In this document: piece after piece, positions 26,687 to 34,511 of the stretch
How the letters are laid out: every line of letters starts with the position of its first letter
Numbering within the stretch: position 1 is the first letter of the stretch
NCBI RefSeq assembly: GCF_001730225.1
Contig: NZ_MIJE01000033.1
Location: forward strand, 62,001 to 126,000
Length of the DNA stretch: 64,000 nt
From: Desulfuribacillus alkaliarsenatis
GTDB lineage: Bacteria; Bacillota; Bacilli; Desulfuribacillales; Desulfuribacillaceae
Direction of reading: 5' to 3'
The notes under the pieces: model-generated
What the model was told of the DNA's origin: nothing
Databases searched by the model: none
Seen by the model: the letters and a program-made list of their open reading frames with translations, nothing else
Program-made: the position numbers and the translations under genes

Positions 26687-27634
26687 TTATTTATATTTTT
26701 TCTTTGCAATTTTGATTATTCTGTCGAGCATATCAGGATATTCTAGGCCGATACTTTTAGCTGCATCAGGAAATAAGCTAGTAGGAGTCATACCTGGTAA
26801 TGTGTTTATTTCTAAAATTACAGGTTGCTGTCCTTCTGGTACAATAAAATCTACCCTTGAATAGGTTTCACAACCTAATGCCTTATGTGCTTTGATAGCC
26901 CAATCTTGAGCTATTATAGTGTTCTCTTTAGAAATTCTAGCAGGTATTATGTGCTCAGAGCCACCAGGCGCATATTTTGATTCATAGTCGTAATGGCTAT
27001 TCTTAGGTACTATTTCTATGACTGGAAGAGCCTGTATATCATCACCTGTACCTAATACGGCAACTGTGATTTCAACACCCTTTATATACTCTTCAACTAA
27101 TATTTCTGAATCAAAATTAACAGCTGTATTAAGACCTTCTAAAAGCTGTTGCTTATCATAAGCAATAGTTAAGCCTATCGTTGAGCCCTCTTGATTTGGC
27201 TTGATTACAATTGGAAAGCTAAAGATATTTATAATTTTGTTAATTATTAACTCTCTATTTAGATTAATTTCATCAGGTTTTACAATAAGCTCTTTAGCTA
27301 CTTTAATACCAGCTAATGCAAAATGTTTTTTTGATAAAGATTTATTCATAGCTAAGGAACTTGCAAGAACCCCAGAACCTACATATGGGATATTAAGTAA
27401 TTCTAATAAGCTTTGTACTCTCCCATCTTCTCCGTATCTTCCATGTAATGCGATATAGGCAAAGTCAGGTTTATCCGCTAGTAATTGTTTGATTAACTGT
27501 TGGTGATTATCATATTCTAGTGCTATAACATTGTAACCTTTTTCAGTTAATGCCTTGCATACACCTAATCCACTCTTAAGTGACACTTCTCTTTCGTTCG
27601 AAATACCACCATATATTACAGCTATATTATTCAA
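26687..27634 (-). CDS. ddl: D-alanine--D-alanine ligase
   Basis: Ddl joins two D-alanines with ATP for peptidoglycan precursors. The 315-residue protein shows the ATP-grasp fold with AVIYGGISNEREVSLKSG at the start, ALHGRYGEDGRVQSLLE, IVKPxxxGSTIG-type segment FPIVIKPNQEGSTIGL, VEEYIKGVEITVAVLG and the C-terminal EINTLPGMTPTSLFP. All are hallmark motifs. Length is typical for the short Ddl type. The start follows GGAGGC. It is divergent from the deacetylase gene. Confidence 0.96.
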   Translation of the reverse strand: MNNIAVIYGGISNEREVSLKSGLGVCKALTEKGYNVIALEYDNHQQLIKQLLADKPDFAYIALHGRYGEDGRVQSLLELLNIPYVGSGVLASSLAMNKSLSKKHFALAGIKVAKELIVKPDEINLNRELIINKIINIFSFPIVIKPNQEGSTIGLTIAYDKQQLLEGLNTAVNFDSEILVEEYIKGVEITVAVLGTGDDIQALPVIEIVPKNSHYDYESKYAPGGSEHIIPARISKENTIIAQDWAIKAHKALGCETYSRVDFIVPEGQQPVILEINTLPGMTPTSLFPDAAKSIGLEYPDMLDRIIKIAKKKYK

Positions 27635-27698
27635 GTTATTGCCTCCTTAATTTAATGTTAAAAAACAGTTCAAATTATAATATTTTAATAATGCGTTA

Positions 27699-27707
27699 TG
27701 TTATAAT
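27699..27707 (+). promoter_or_regulatory. Extended -10 element before the deacetylase gene
   Basis: TGTTATAAT lies 44 bases before the ATG at 27751. No good -35 is visible 16-18 bases upstream. Confidence 0.4.
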
Positions 27708-27750
27708 TAAGCCAATACGTTATTTCATTATAATACAAAGGAGCATCTAA

Positions 27751-28896
27751 ATGTACTCTAGTCGACCAATCAAACATACTTTTATTATTCTATTAATTAT
27801 GTCCTTATCCCTGCTAATTCTTATCGGTTGTCAAAATTCTGCAGGCACGCCTGAGCAACCTGACACAAGCCTAGATGTTGAAAATGAAGACTTATCAGAT
27901 GATAAATTTGAAAATGGCACTGACAGTAACAATAACAACAATAACGAAATAGCTCAGCCTGAGATTACAGACGAACCTGCCTTGTCTGATGAGCAGCTTC
28001 GTGAATTAAAGGTTAATGAGTTAGGTGAAGTTATGGTCCTAATGTATCACGTTATTGGTGATAAAGAAGACGAATGGGAGCGTACTGCTGACAATTTCCG
28101 AAATGACTTAAAAGTATTATATGAAGAAGGCTACTATCTGGTTACGGCTAGAGATTTCGTTACAGGAAATATGGACGTACCAGCAGGAAAAACTCCTGTT
28201 ATCTTAACATTTGACGACTCAACAGAAGGTCACTTTAGGTTTTTAATAAATGAACAAGGTGAAAAAATCGTAGACCCTGATTCTGCTGTAGGTATTATTG
28301 AAAACTTTGCAAATGAAAATCCAGGTTTCGGAACAGCAGCTACGTTTTACGTTAATTATCCGTTACCTTTTAGGCAAAATGATCAACCAGAATGGCGTAA
28401 GCTTAAATTCGAGTATTTAGTTGATTTAGGTATGGAGATTGGTAATCATACCTATGGGCATGAACGCCTAGACCGCATAACAGACGAAGAGGTTCAAAGA
28501 ACCCTTGCGCGTCATGTTGAAGCTACGCAAAACTTATTACCAGGCTATTCTGTCGATACATTTGCATTAACGTTTGGTATAAGACCTGTAAATCGCGAAT
28601 TATCAGTTCAAGGTAGCTATAACGGTATTGATTATCATCATAAAGGAGTCTTTCTAGTTGGTTCCAACCCTGCTCCTTCACCTTTTTCTACGGAATTTAA
28701 ACCAGAAGCAATTCCTAGAATTAGGGCAGCCAGTGTGCCTTCTGATTTCTTCAATCAATGGATAGATTATTTTAGAAATAATCCTGAGCGCCGATATGTA
28801 AGTGACGGTGATATGAACACAATAACCATACCTGAAGAGCTTAAGGATAGCGTAAATATAGAGAAGTTCGATGATAGAACTATCCGAACTTACTAA
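27751..28896 (+). CDS. Polysaccharide deacetylase (NodB family) lipoprotein
   Basis: The N-terminus is a lipoprotein signal with lipobox LIGC (cysteine near residue 27), so it should be anchored on the outer face of the membrane. An acidic, Asn-rich linker precedes a NodB domain with VMVLMYHVIG, PVILTFDDSTEGHF (the catalytic/metal TFDD) and EIGNHTYGHERL (metal histidines). The domain likely removes acetyl groups from peptidoglycan or another wall polysaccharide. The gene stands alone with its own terminator; the SD is AAAGGAG. Confidence 0.92.
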   Translation: MYSSRPIKHTFIILLIMSLSLLILIGCQNSAGTPEQPDTSLDVENEDLSDDKFENGTDSNNNNNNEIAQPEITDEPALSDEQLRELKVNELGEVMVLMYHVIGDKEDEWERTADNFRNDLKVLYEEGYYLVTARDFVTGNMDVPAGKTPVILTFDDSTEGHFRFLINEQGEKIVDPDSAVGIIENFANENPGFGTAATFYVNYPLPFRQNDQPEWRKLKFEYLVDLGMEIGNHTYGHERLDRITDEEVQRTLARHVEATQNLLPGYSVDTFALTFGIRPVNRELSVQGSYNGIDYHHKGVFLVGSNPAPSPFSTEFKPEAIPRIRAASVPSDFFNQWIDYFRNNPERRYVSDGDMNTITIPEELKDSVNIEKFDDRTIRTY

Positions 28897-28905
28897 CAGT
28901 ATTTT

Positions 28906-28948
28906 AGCGGCACAACATTTGTTACTTAAATGTTATGCCGCTGTTTTT
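28906..28948 (+). terminator. Terminator overlapping the convergent gene end
   Basis: AGCGGCAcAACATTT and AAATGTTaTGCCGCT pair with one mismatch over a seven-base loop, followed by GTTTTTT. Its right arm lies within the last codons of the convergent aminotransferase gene. Confidence 0.85.
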
Positions 28949-30088
28949 TAGTTGTTCAATTGCTGTATTTAATTGCTCATTGTTCTGTACTAGACCAATG
29001 CGCACATAACCTTCTCCCATGGCGCCAAAAGCATCTCCTGGGATTACAACAATTCCCGCTTGCTCTAATAGAAGTACAGCAAACTCTTTAGATGTATAGC
29101 CTTCAGGAATCCTAGCCCAAATGAACATGGATGCTTTTGGTTTATTAATTTTCCAACCAAGCTTTTCAAGCCCATTGATTAGTATGTCTCGTCTTTCTTG
29201 ATAAACATCAGACATCTTTTTGCAATGCTTCCCTCCATCTTTAAGGGCCGCTAACGCTCCTGCTTGTACAACGTGGAACACTCCATAATCGATGTTGCTT
29301 TTAAGTATTGTTAAATTTTTTAATACTTCTTTATTACCTAAAGCAAATCCAAACCTTGCGCCTGCCATATTATAGCTTTTCGATAAAGAATTAATTTCTA
29401 TACCTATATCCTTTGCTCCAGCTACCTCTAAAAAGCTAGGAGGCTTATAACCATCAAAGCACAGTTCAGAATAAGCTAAATCGTGAACAACTAGTATATT
29501 ATATTTTTTTGCGAAAGCTACTACTTGTTCGAAGAAAGCTAAGTCAGCTACAGCAGATACAGGATTAGATGGATAATTTAAGAACATTAGCTTTGCCTTA
29601 GTGGCTACTTCTTCAGGAATCGCTTGTAAATCTGGTAAATAACTATTTTCCTCAAGTAATGGCATAGTATGTACGGTTCCACCAGCTAATTCAACGCTAG
29701 CAAAATAAATTGGATATCCTGGATCTGGCACTAATGCTATATCACCTGGGTTAAGTATCGTTAAAGGCAGATGAGCTAACCCATCCTGTGAACCCATCAA
29801 TGTAGTTATTTCTTGCTCATGGTTTAATACTACATTAAAGCGATTGTAATACCAGTCAGTTATAGCTTTATGTACTTCTTCAGTTCCTTTTAACGAATAA
29901 AAAAAAGACTTAGGTTCTGACATTGCTTTACCCATAGCCTCTATAACTGCTTTAGGTGGAGGCAAATCCGGTGTGCCTATACTCAAATCTACTATATTTT
30001 TACCTTTTTTTAACTCGTTTTGTTTTCTTAAAGCCATTTCAGAAAAGATTGCAGACCCTATATTTTTCATTCGATTTGCAATGAACAT
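28922..30088 (-). CDS. Class I/II aminotransferase, LL-diaminopimelate aminotransferase-like
   Basis: The 388-residue fold-type I PLP enzyme shows DLSIGTPDLPPP, LMGSQDGLAHLPLTILNPGD, PDPGYPIYFASVELAG, LNYPSNPVSAVA and the PLP-lysine segment NSLSKSYNMAGARFGF. The combination resembles LL-diaminopimelate aminotransferases (DapL type), which make LL-DAP for lysine and peptidoglycan in one step. Other amino acids are possible substrates, since this subfamily is broad. The ATG follows GGAGGT. It is divergent from the PIG-L gene. Confidence 0.82.
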   Translation of the reverse strand: MFIANRMKNIGSAIFSEMALRKQNELKKGKNIVDLSIGTPDLPPPKAVIEAMGKAMSEPKSFFYSLKGTEEVHKAITDWYYNRFNVVLNHEQEITTLMGSQDGLAHLPLTILNPGDIALVPDPGYPIYFASVELAGGTVHTMPLLEENSYLPDLQAIPEEVATKAKLMFLNYPSNPVSAVADLAFFEQVVAFAKKYNILVVHDLAYSELCFDGYKPPSFLEVAGAKDIGIEINSLSKSYNMAGARFGFALGNKEVLKNLTILKSNIDYGVFHVVQAGALAALKDGGKHCKKMSDVYQERRDILINGLEKLGWKINKPKASMFIWARIPEGYTSKEFAVLLLEQAGIVVIPGDAFGAMGEGYVRIGLVQNNEQLNTAIEQLKNSGITFK

Positions 30089-30103
30089 AATAACCTCCAG
30101 TTG

Positions 30104-30131
30104 TTGATAAAATAATTATGTATGGTATCAT
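30104..30131 (+). promoter_or_regulatory. Promoter of the PIG-L deacetylase gene
   Basis: TTGATA (30104-30109) and an extended -10 TGGTATCAT (TATCAT at 30126-30131) are separated by 16 bases. They lie 43 bases before the ATG at 30175. Confidence 0.65.
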
Positions 30132-30174
30132 TATAGCATTAAAAATGGAATGTTTAAGACAAAGGGGAAAATTT

Positions 30175-30933
30175 ATGTCTATTAAAAAAATACTTCTTGT
30201 GTATGCTCATCCGGATGATGAAACCTTTGCAAACGCTGGAACGATAGCTAAATATACTAATGAATATCAGGCAGAAGTTTATGTTGCCGTTGCAACCAAA
30301 GGTGAAGCAGGCAAGCTTGGTGACCCACCTCTTACAACTAGAGAAAACCTAGGCAATTTCAGAGAAAATGAAATGCGAAAAGCTGCTAAACACCTAGGCA
30401 TCACTGATATATTTTTTCTTAACTTTTTAGATGGTACATTAGATATATTAACTGAAGTTGATAAAAAAAAATTGCGCTCAGCTATTGCTAAAATAATACT
30501 AGAAATAAAGCCAGATATATTAATAACATTCCCTGAAGACGGTATTTCCCTTCACAAAGATCATATTGCTATACATAGCTCCTGTTTAGCTGCGATTGAT
30601 TCTGTCAAAATGGAGTATATAATACCTAAGATGTATTATACTGTTGTTCCTAAATCTCTTTACAAGCTCAGGGGCAAAACCAATCAAGGCACTCTAGACA
30701 GTCAAGTTACTACTAAAATTAACATTGCTAAATATAAACAGATTAAATTTAGAGCCTTATTAGAGTATAGAACGCAGGTGTTTTCTATAAACAAAGTGTT
30801 TCCTGGCCTATTAACTAGTAATAATTTATCTCTTATATATGATTATGAACATTATCAGCTTGTAAGTTTATATGGAGAAACTATAGACTTTACATCCCAT
30901 CGTGAAGTATCTTTGTTTGATAAACTAAAATAA
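30175..30933 (+). CDS. PIG-L/LmbE-family N-acetylglucosaminyl deacetylase (BshB-like)
   Basis: The 252-residue protein carries the family zinc motif AHPDDE in LLVYAHPDDETFANAG near the start and a second motif ISLHKDHIAIH, both metal-binding. RENEMRKAAKHLGI is also typical. Family members in Firmicutes deacetylate GlcNAc-malate in bacillithiol synthesis (BshB) or detoxification conjugates; which one applies is not certain without bshA/bshC, which are absent here. The ATG at 30175 follows AAAGGGG; the longer frame lacks an SD and overlaps the promoter. Confidence 0.85.
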   Translation: MSIKKILLVYAHPDDETFANAGTIAKYTNEYQAEVYVAVATKGEAGKLGDPPLTTRENLGNFRENEMRKAAKHLGITDIFFLNFLDGTLDILTEVDKKKLRSAIAKIILEIKPDILITFPEDGISLHKDHIAIHSSCLAAIDSVKMEYIIPKMYYTVVPKSLYKLRGKTNQGTLDSQVTTKINIAKYKQIKFRALLEYRTQVFSINKVFPGLLTSNNLSLIYDYEHYQLVSLYGETIDFTSHREVSLFDKLK

Positions 30934-31097
30934 TTAATAGCTTACTACATCACAAATTTTAATAAATTAGTAGTTTTTAGCTAAAAAACTAGTCATTCGA
31001 CAAAATCTTACAAGCTTTAGCTGTTTATTTTATTATTTATATATGTTACAATAAATAACAAATAAGTTAAGAGTTCGTGTATTAGGAGTGTGATACT

Positions 31098-31268
31098 GTG
31101 TCAAAACATTTGTTTCAGTCTGAAACTGCTACCGCATTAGCGAATGATACAGGTAGAAATTCCTGCGATGATGGAAATGAAGCTAGTAACACTAATCATG
31201 GGACTTTACCGACTTGGTGGAAAAAGATTAAAGCTGTTCAAGTATTAGAAGAAGAGCAACAAAAATAA
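31098..31268 (+). CDS. Small 56-residue protein with GTG start, unknown
   Basis: A GTG at 31098-31100, nine bases after TTAGGAG, opens a 56-codon frame ending TAA at 31266-31268. The product is hydrophilic, acidic in the middle (SCDDGNEAS), with a C-terminal helix starting TWWKKIKAVQVLEEEQQ. A strong terminator begins six bases after the stop, so the unit has SD, frame and terminator of a real gene. I recognise no family. It is flanked by the PIG-L gene and a tnpB element, and a possible extended -10 (TGTTACAAT) lies at 31044-31052. Confidence 0.6.
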   Translation: MSKHLFQSETATALANDTGRNSCDDGNEASNTNHGTLPTWWKKIKAVQVLEEEQQK

Positions 31269-31273
31269 TATTT

Positions 31274-31303
31274 AAAAATGGCGCCAGATGGCGCCATTTT
31301 TTT
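31274..31303 (+). terminator. Terminator of the small-protein gene
   Basis: AAAAATGGCGCC, loop AGAT, GGCGCCATTTTTTT: a perfect GC-rich stem with a T-run. Confidence 0.93.
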
Positions 31304-31304
31304 A

Positions 31305-32772
31305 TCATAAAGCTAGCAGAAGACTCCCACTTCAACAAAGTAAGTGGGAGATGAATGCAACAATATAGCAAACATATGTTTTCAAGCATCTCCTTTTGTG
31401 GTATAATGTTAGTAACTGGAAAGGAGGTGAAATCTAGTGAAACTAAGCTTGAAATACTACCCACGCTGGAAAAAAGAACAACTACAAATCATCGAAGAAT
31501 TATCATTTCACACCACGAAACTATACAACATCGCTAATCATCAGTGTCGTGAGAAATACAAAAGTTACCGTGTCTTAGAAAAAGAATTAAAGCAAAATTG
31601 GCATAAGCCATATCTACATTCACACACTTACCAGCAACTATTAAAAGTATTAGAACAAAACTGGAAAAGCTATTTCAGTTCCTTAAAAGACTATAAACAA
31701 AATCCCAGTAAATACAAAGCAATGCCACAACCGCCAAAGTACAAGCACATACATAAACGTAAAAACGAAATCATCTTCACCAATCTAGCAATACGTAGAA
31801 AAGACGGTCATATACTACTTTCATTATCCAAAACCATGCAAAAAGCATTCAAGGTTGACAGTCTAAAAGTGGAAGAACCCAAAACCCTTCCCCTACCTGA
31901 GCATGCTCACATACAACAAATCCGCCTACAATATGACCAAAACTGGCATCTCTTAATCATCTACAACATACCAGCTAAAGCACAAAGCACTTCTAAAAAC
32001 ATAATGGCTATTGACCTAGGCTTAAGTAACCTTAGTGCAATCACCTTCTCCCATAGTAAAGATAACTACATCATAGACGGCAAAAGCCTAAAAAGCATCA
32101 ACGGCTATATCAACAAAAAAATAGCACACCTACAATCAATACGTATGAAACAAACTAGTGCTAAAGCATATAAAACAACCAAACAAATAAAACGACTAAG
32201 AAAAAAGCGTCATGACTACATCACCAACTACCTGCACCAAGCAAGTAGAACCATCATAAACCTAGCCCAACAATACGATATAGGAACCATAGTCATTGGT
32301 GACATCAAAAGAATCAAACAACATAGCACCCTCAAAACCTTTGTACAAATACCAATAGAGCGCTTTACGAAGATGATCCAATATAAAGCAGAATTAGCTG
32401 GTATAAAGATAACCTATCAAAAAGAAACATACACTAGCGGTGTAAGTGCTATTGACCTAGAGCCAATAACCAAAACATACTACAACAAAACAAGAAGAGT
32501 ATGCCGAGGCCTGTTTCGAACAAACCAAGGAATCTACGTCAATGCAGACATCAACGGCAGCTTAAACATATTAAGAAAAACCTATACAGGTACTCCCAAT
32601 CTGATAACATCAGTGAGGGATAATGGGTGTGTGAACCATCCACAGCGAATAAGGGTTGCCTAGATTAACTAGGTGGAAACTTAAATACCAAACTTCACTG
32701 AGACAAATTACTATTCTTAAGATTAGGAAGCTCCCACTTCTAACGTTAGTTAAGTGGCGAGTAGTTCACGCT
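31305..32772 (+). mobile_element. IS200/IS605-superfamily element with tnpB only (IS1341-type)
   Basis: The element carries tnpB but no Y1 transposase. The left end has a perfect hairpin CTCCCACTT/AAGTGGGAG (31324-31350). The right end has a related imperfect hairpin starting GCTCCCACTT at 32730, followed by AAGTGGCGAG, with the likely terminus AGTTCAC near 32771. These subterminal hairpins are the usual recognition sites of TnpA acting in trans. The exact ends are estimates; no target duplication is expected for this family. The left end abuts the T-run of the small-protein terminator. Confidence 0.75.
31437..32663 (+). CDS. tnpB: TnpB-family protein (RNA-guided nuclease family), variant catalytic site
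   Basis: The 408-residue protein has the OrfB N-terminal helix-turn-helix region, RuvC-I with Asp193 in AIDLGLSNLS, and RuvC-III with Asp371 in NADINGSLNI. At the RuvC-II strand (IGTIVIGDI, about residues 282-290) the usual glutamate is replaced by Gly-Asp. The CxxC zinc-finger pair between TSG and NAD is absent; only Cys356 remains. Variants like this are common in Firmicutes; Glu330 (before TYTSG) or Glu342 may substitute. The GTG start has a perfect AAAGGAGGTGA SD. Its coding strand is A/C-rich and G-poor, unlike its neighbours. The 3' end and right terminus should encode the guide RNA. Confidence 0.88.
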   Translation: MKLSLKYYPRWKKEQLQIIEELSFHTTKLYNIANHQCREKYKSYRVLEKELKQNWHKPYLHSHTYQQLLKVLEQNWKSYFSSLKDYKQNPSKYKAMPQPPKYKHIHKRKNEIIFTNLAIRRKDGHILLSLSKTMQKAFKVDSLKVEEPKTLPLPEHAHIQQIRLQYDQNWHLLIIYNIPAKAQSTSKNIMAIDLGLSNLSAITFSHSKDNYIIDGKSLKSINGYINKKIAHLQSIRMKQTSAKAYKTTKQIKRLRKKRHDYITNYLHQASRTIINLAQQYDIGTIVIGDIKRIKQHSTLKTFVQIPIERFTKMIQYKAELAGIKITYQKETYTSGVSAIDLEPITKTYYNKTRRVCRGLFRTNQGIYVNADINGSLNILRKTYTGTPNLITSVRDNGCVNHPQRIRVA

Positions 32773-32785
32773 TAGAGAACATTAT

Positions 32786-33763
32786 TTAGTGAACAACACT
32801 ATTTACATATGGGATTAGGTTTAAGTACTCTTCTGGTGTTAGCTGCGTCTGCCAGACTCCAGTAATAATAGCTATTGCCATTACACCAAAATAGATTGTC
32901 AGTATACTCACTGGTATAATCCATTTACCATAGTTCTTATTTATAAACTTATATTCTAAAGTTCCCTTTTGTGGACATGCGTCTACACATGCTAAGCAAC
33001 TATTACATTCTGGAGAAAATACTTCTTTCTTATTCATTATATCTAATTGGTTTATACAAGCTTTATTACATTTACTACAATCAATACATGTATCTGCATT
33101 TCTAGTAATTACAGATGGACTAAACCATCCAAAAATACCCATAAAAGCACCATACGGACATAAGTATCTACACCAAAAGTTTTTAATGTAAAATGTTAAT
33201 GCTAAAATTATTAAGATTGAGATTAGTGTTGTTTTAGACATATCTATTAAAAATAACAGCATTTTAATATCAGATATTTTATTATAATCTGACATTTTAA
33301 ACATATATGCCGCCATACCGTTCATCTGATAAAAAATACCATATAAAAAGAAACCTAACAATAAATATTTAATACTTCTTAATGGAATATCTAGCCAGTT
33401 AGGTAATGTAAACTGCTTTCCAATAAATCGATTTGCAAGTGCTGATAATCTCTCAGATATCCAACCGAATGGACATATCCAACCACAAAATGCCTTCCTA
33501 AAAATATAAGAAATCAAAATAAACGTTAATAATATAATTATTGCTGCGGGGTGAATCGTATCAAAAATTCCATTTGATACCCAGCTTTTTATACCTACCA
33601 ATGCGCTTAATGGTAAAAATGCTTCTACTGCATGTGGTCTTCCTAAATAAAGGCCTTCTCCATAGTTATAATAATATTGGAAGAAAATATAAAAGCGAAT
33701 CCCTACTAAAACAGTAAATGCTAAAAATAAGTATTGGATAGTCTGTCTTAATTTTGTGTTCAA
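32786..33763 (-). CDS. NapH-like polytopic membrane 4Fe-4S ferredoxin
   Basis: The 325-residue protein has about six transmembrane helices, two cytoplasmic-loop motifs FCGWICPFGW and WCRYLCPYGAF (the paired CxxxCP motifs of the NapH/NosR/CcoG group), and two C-terminal 4Fe-4S clusters (CIDCSKCNKACI, CNSCLACVDACP). Such proteins pass electrons from menaquinol to a periplasmic or surface reductase. No reductase is adjacent. The start is TTG 33763-33761, eight bases after AAGGGGG. That SD lies in the 3' arm of the pyr operon terminator hairpin, and an FNR-like site is upstream. Confidence 0.88.
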   Translation of the reverse strand: MNTKLRQTIQYLFLAFTVLVGIRFYIFFQYYYNYGEGLYLGRPHAVEAFLPLSALVGIKSWVSNGIFDTIHPAAIIILLTFILISYIFRKAFCGWICPFGWISERLSALANRFIGKQFTLPNWLDIPLRSIKYLLLGFFLYGIFYQMNGMAAYMFKMSDYNKISDIKMLLFLIDMSKTTLISILIILALTFYIKNFWCRYLCPYGAFMGIFGWFSPSVITRNADTCIDCSKCNKACINQLDIMNKKEVFSPECNSCLACVDACPQKGTLEYKFINKNYGKWIIPVSILTIYFGVMAIAIITGVWQTQLTPEEYLNLIPYVNSVVH

Positions 33764-33806
33764 AAAAATAACCCCCTTCTACAAGTTTATAGTAGCATAA
33801 GGGGGA
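33762..33806 (-). terminator. Terminator of the pyr operon, overlapping the next gene's SD
   Basis: On the minus strand CCCCCTT (33805-33799), bulge, CTAC, an eight- to nine-base loop, GTAG and AAGGGGG (33778-33772) form a stable stem. It is followed by TTATTTTTTT running to the TTG start of the NapH-like gene. It lies about 65 bases beyond the pyrE stop. Confidence 0.75.
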
Positions 33807-33831
33807 GTTTTTGATTGTGATTTATATCATA
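33786..33831 (-). promoter_or_regulatory. FNR/CRP-like site and -10 of the NapH-like gene
   Basis: TGTGATTTATATCATA (33816-33831) matches the TGTGAnnnnnnTCACA Fnr box with one mismatch. A TATAAA -10 lies at 33791-33786 on the minus strand. With a start near 33780 the box centre would be around -43, near the usual class II activator position (-41.5). This suggests oxygen-limited induction. Confidence 0.55.
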
Positions 33832-33869
33832 GGACACAAAATGTTCAATTATTTACTATTTATTTCTTA

Positions 33870-34454
33870 TTATTTCTTAAGGCCCCTACTTCCTGGCTTT
33901 TTCATTTCGACTCCTTTAGCGCATAGCGGGCACGTTTCTGGATTATAGGTTTCGATTTGAATTTTCAGTAGCGACTTAAGTGGTACTCCATAATCAACTG
34001 GTTCTGGGCTTCTATTTACTAGAACTCCAACACCTACAACGATACCACCCTGTTCTTGAACAATCTCTATTACTTCTTTAACAGAGCCTCCAGTAGTAAT
34101 TACATCTTCTACGATAAATACTTTTTGTCCTGGTTCTACAAAAAAACCTCTACGAAATACCATTTTTCCGTTTTCACGTTCAGCAAACATTGTTTTAGTA
34201 CCTAGTAATCTTGCGGTTTCGAATGCAAGTATAATTCCGCCAGTTGCTGGTCCAACAACTAAATCAACTGAAATGTTATTTTCTTTAATAAATTCAGCGA
34301 ACTCATTGCATAATTTACTTGCTTGATCAGGATACTGTAGCACTTGTGCGCACTGCATATACTCGGCACTATGTTTACCTGATGTTAAACTAAAATGTCC
34401 AGTTTGCAGTACATTCGTTTCCTTTAATATCTCTAAAATTTGATCTTGATTCAC
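33870..34454 (-). CDS. pyrE: Orotate phosphoribosyltransferase
   Basis: PyrE joins orotate with PRPP to give OMP. The 194-residue protein has LQTGHFSLTSGKHSAEYMQC at the start and the PRPP-binding motif VFIVEDVITTGGSVKEVIE. The C-terminal CPLCAKG cysteine pair is seen in some Firmicute homologues. I chose GTG 34454-34452, eight bases after CGGAGG, over a frame 11 codons longer. It is the last gene of the pyr operon, followed by its terminator. Confidence 0.96.
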   Translation of the reverse strand: MNQDQILEILKETNVLQTGHFSLTSGKHSAEYMQCAQVLQYPDQASKLCNEFAEFIKENNISVDLVVGPATGGIILAFETARLLGTKTMFAERENGKMVFRRGFFVEPGQKVFIVEDVITTGGSVKEVIEIVQEQGGIVVGVGVLVNRSPEPVDYGVPLKSLLKIQIETYNPETCPLCAKGVEMKKPGSRGLKK

Positions 34455-34511
34455 TTTATCTACCTCCGATTTTCTTATCCTAAACATTCTAATAATTATT
34501 CTTAAACTCGA

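Noticed and set aside
31228-31464. Minus-strand frame over the small-gene terminator and left hairpin
   Set aside because: It reads through a perfect terminator and the element end; no SD and no recognisable product.
31355-31537. Plus-strand frame at the left end of the tnpB element
   Set aside because: It overlaps tnpB in another frame, has no SD, and spans the tnpB promoter and SD.
31320-32772. CRISPR-like repeats at the ends of the tnpB element
   Set aside because: Only two related hairpins, one at each end, as expected for IS605-type ends; no spacer array.
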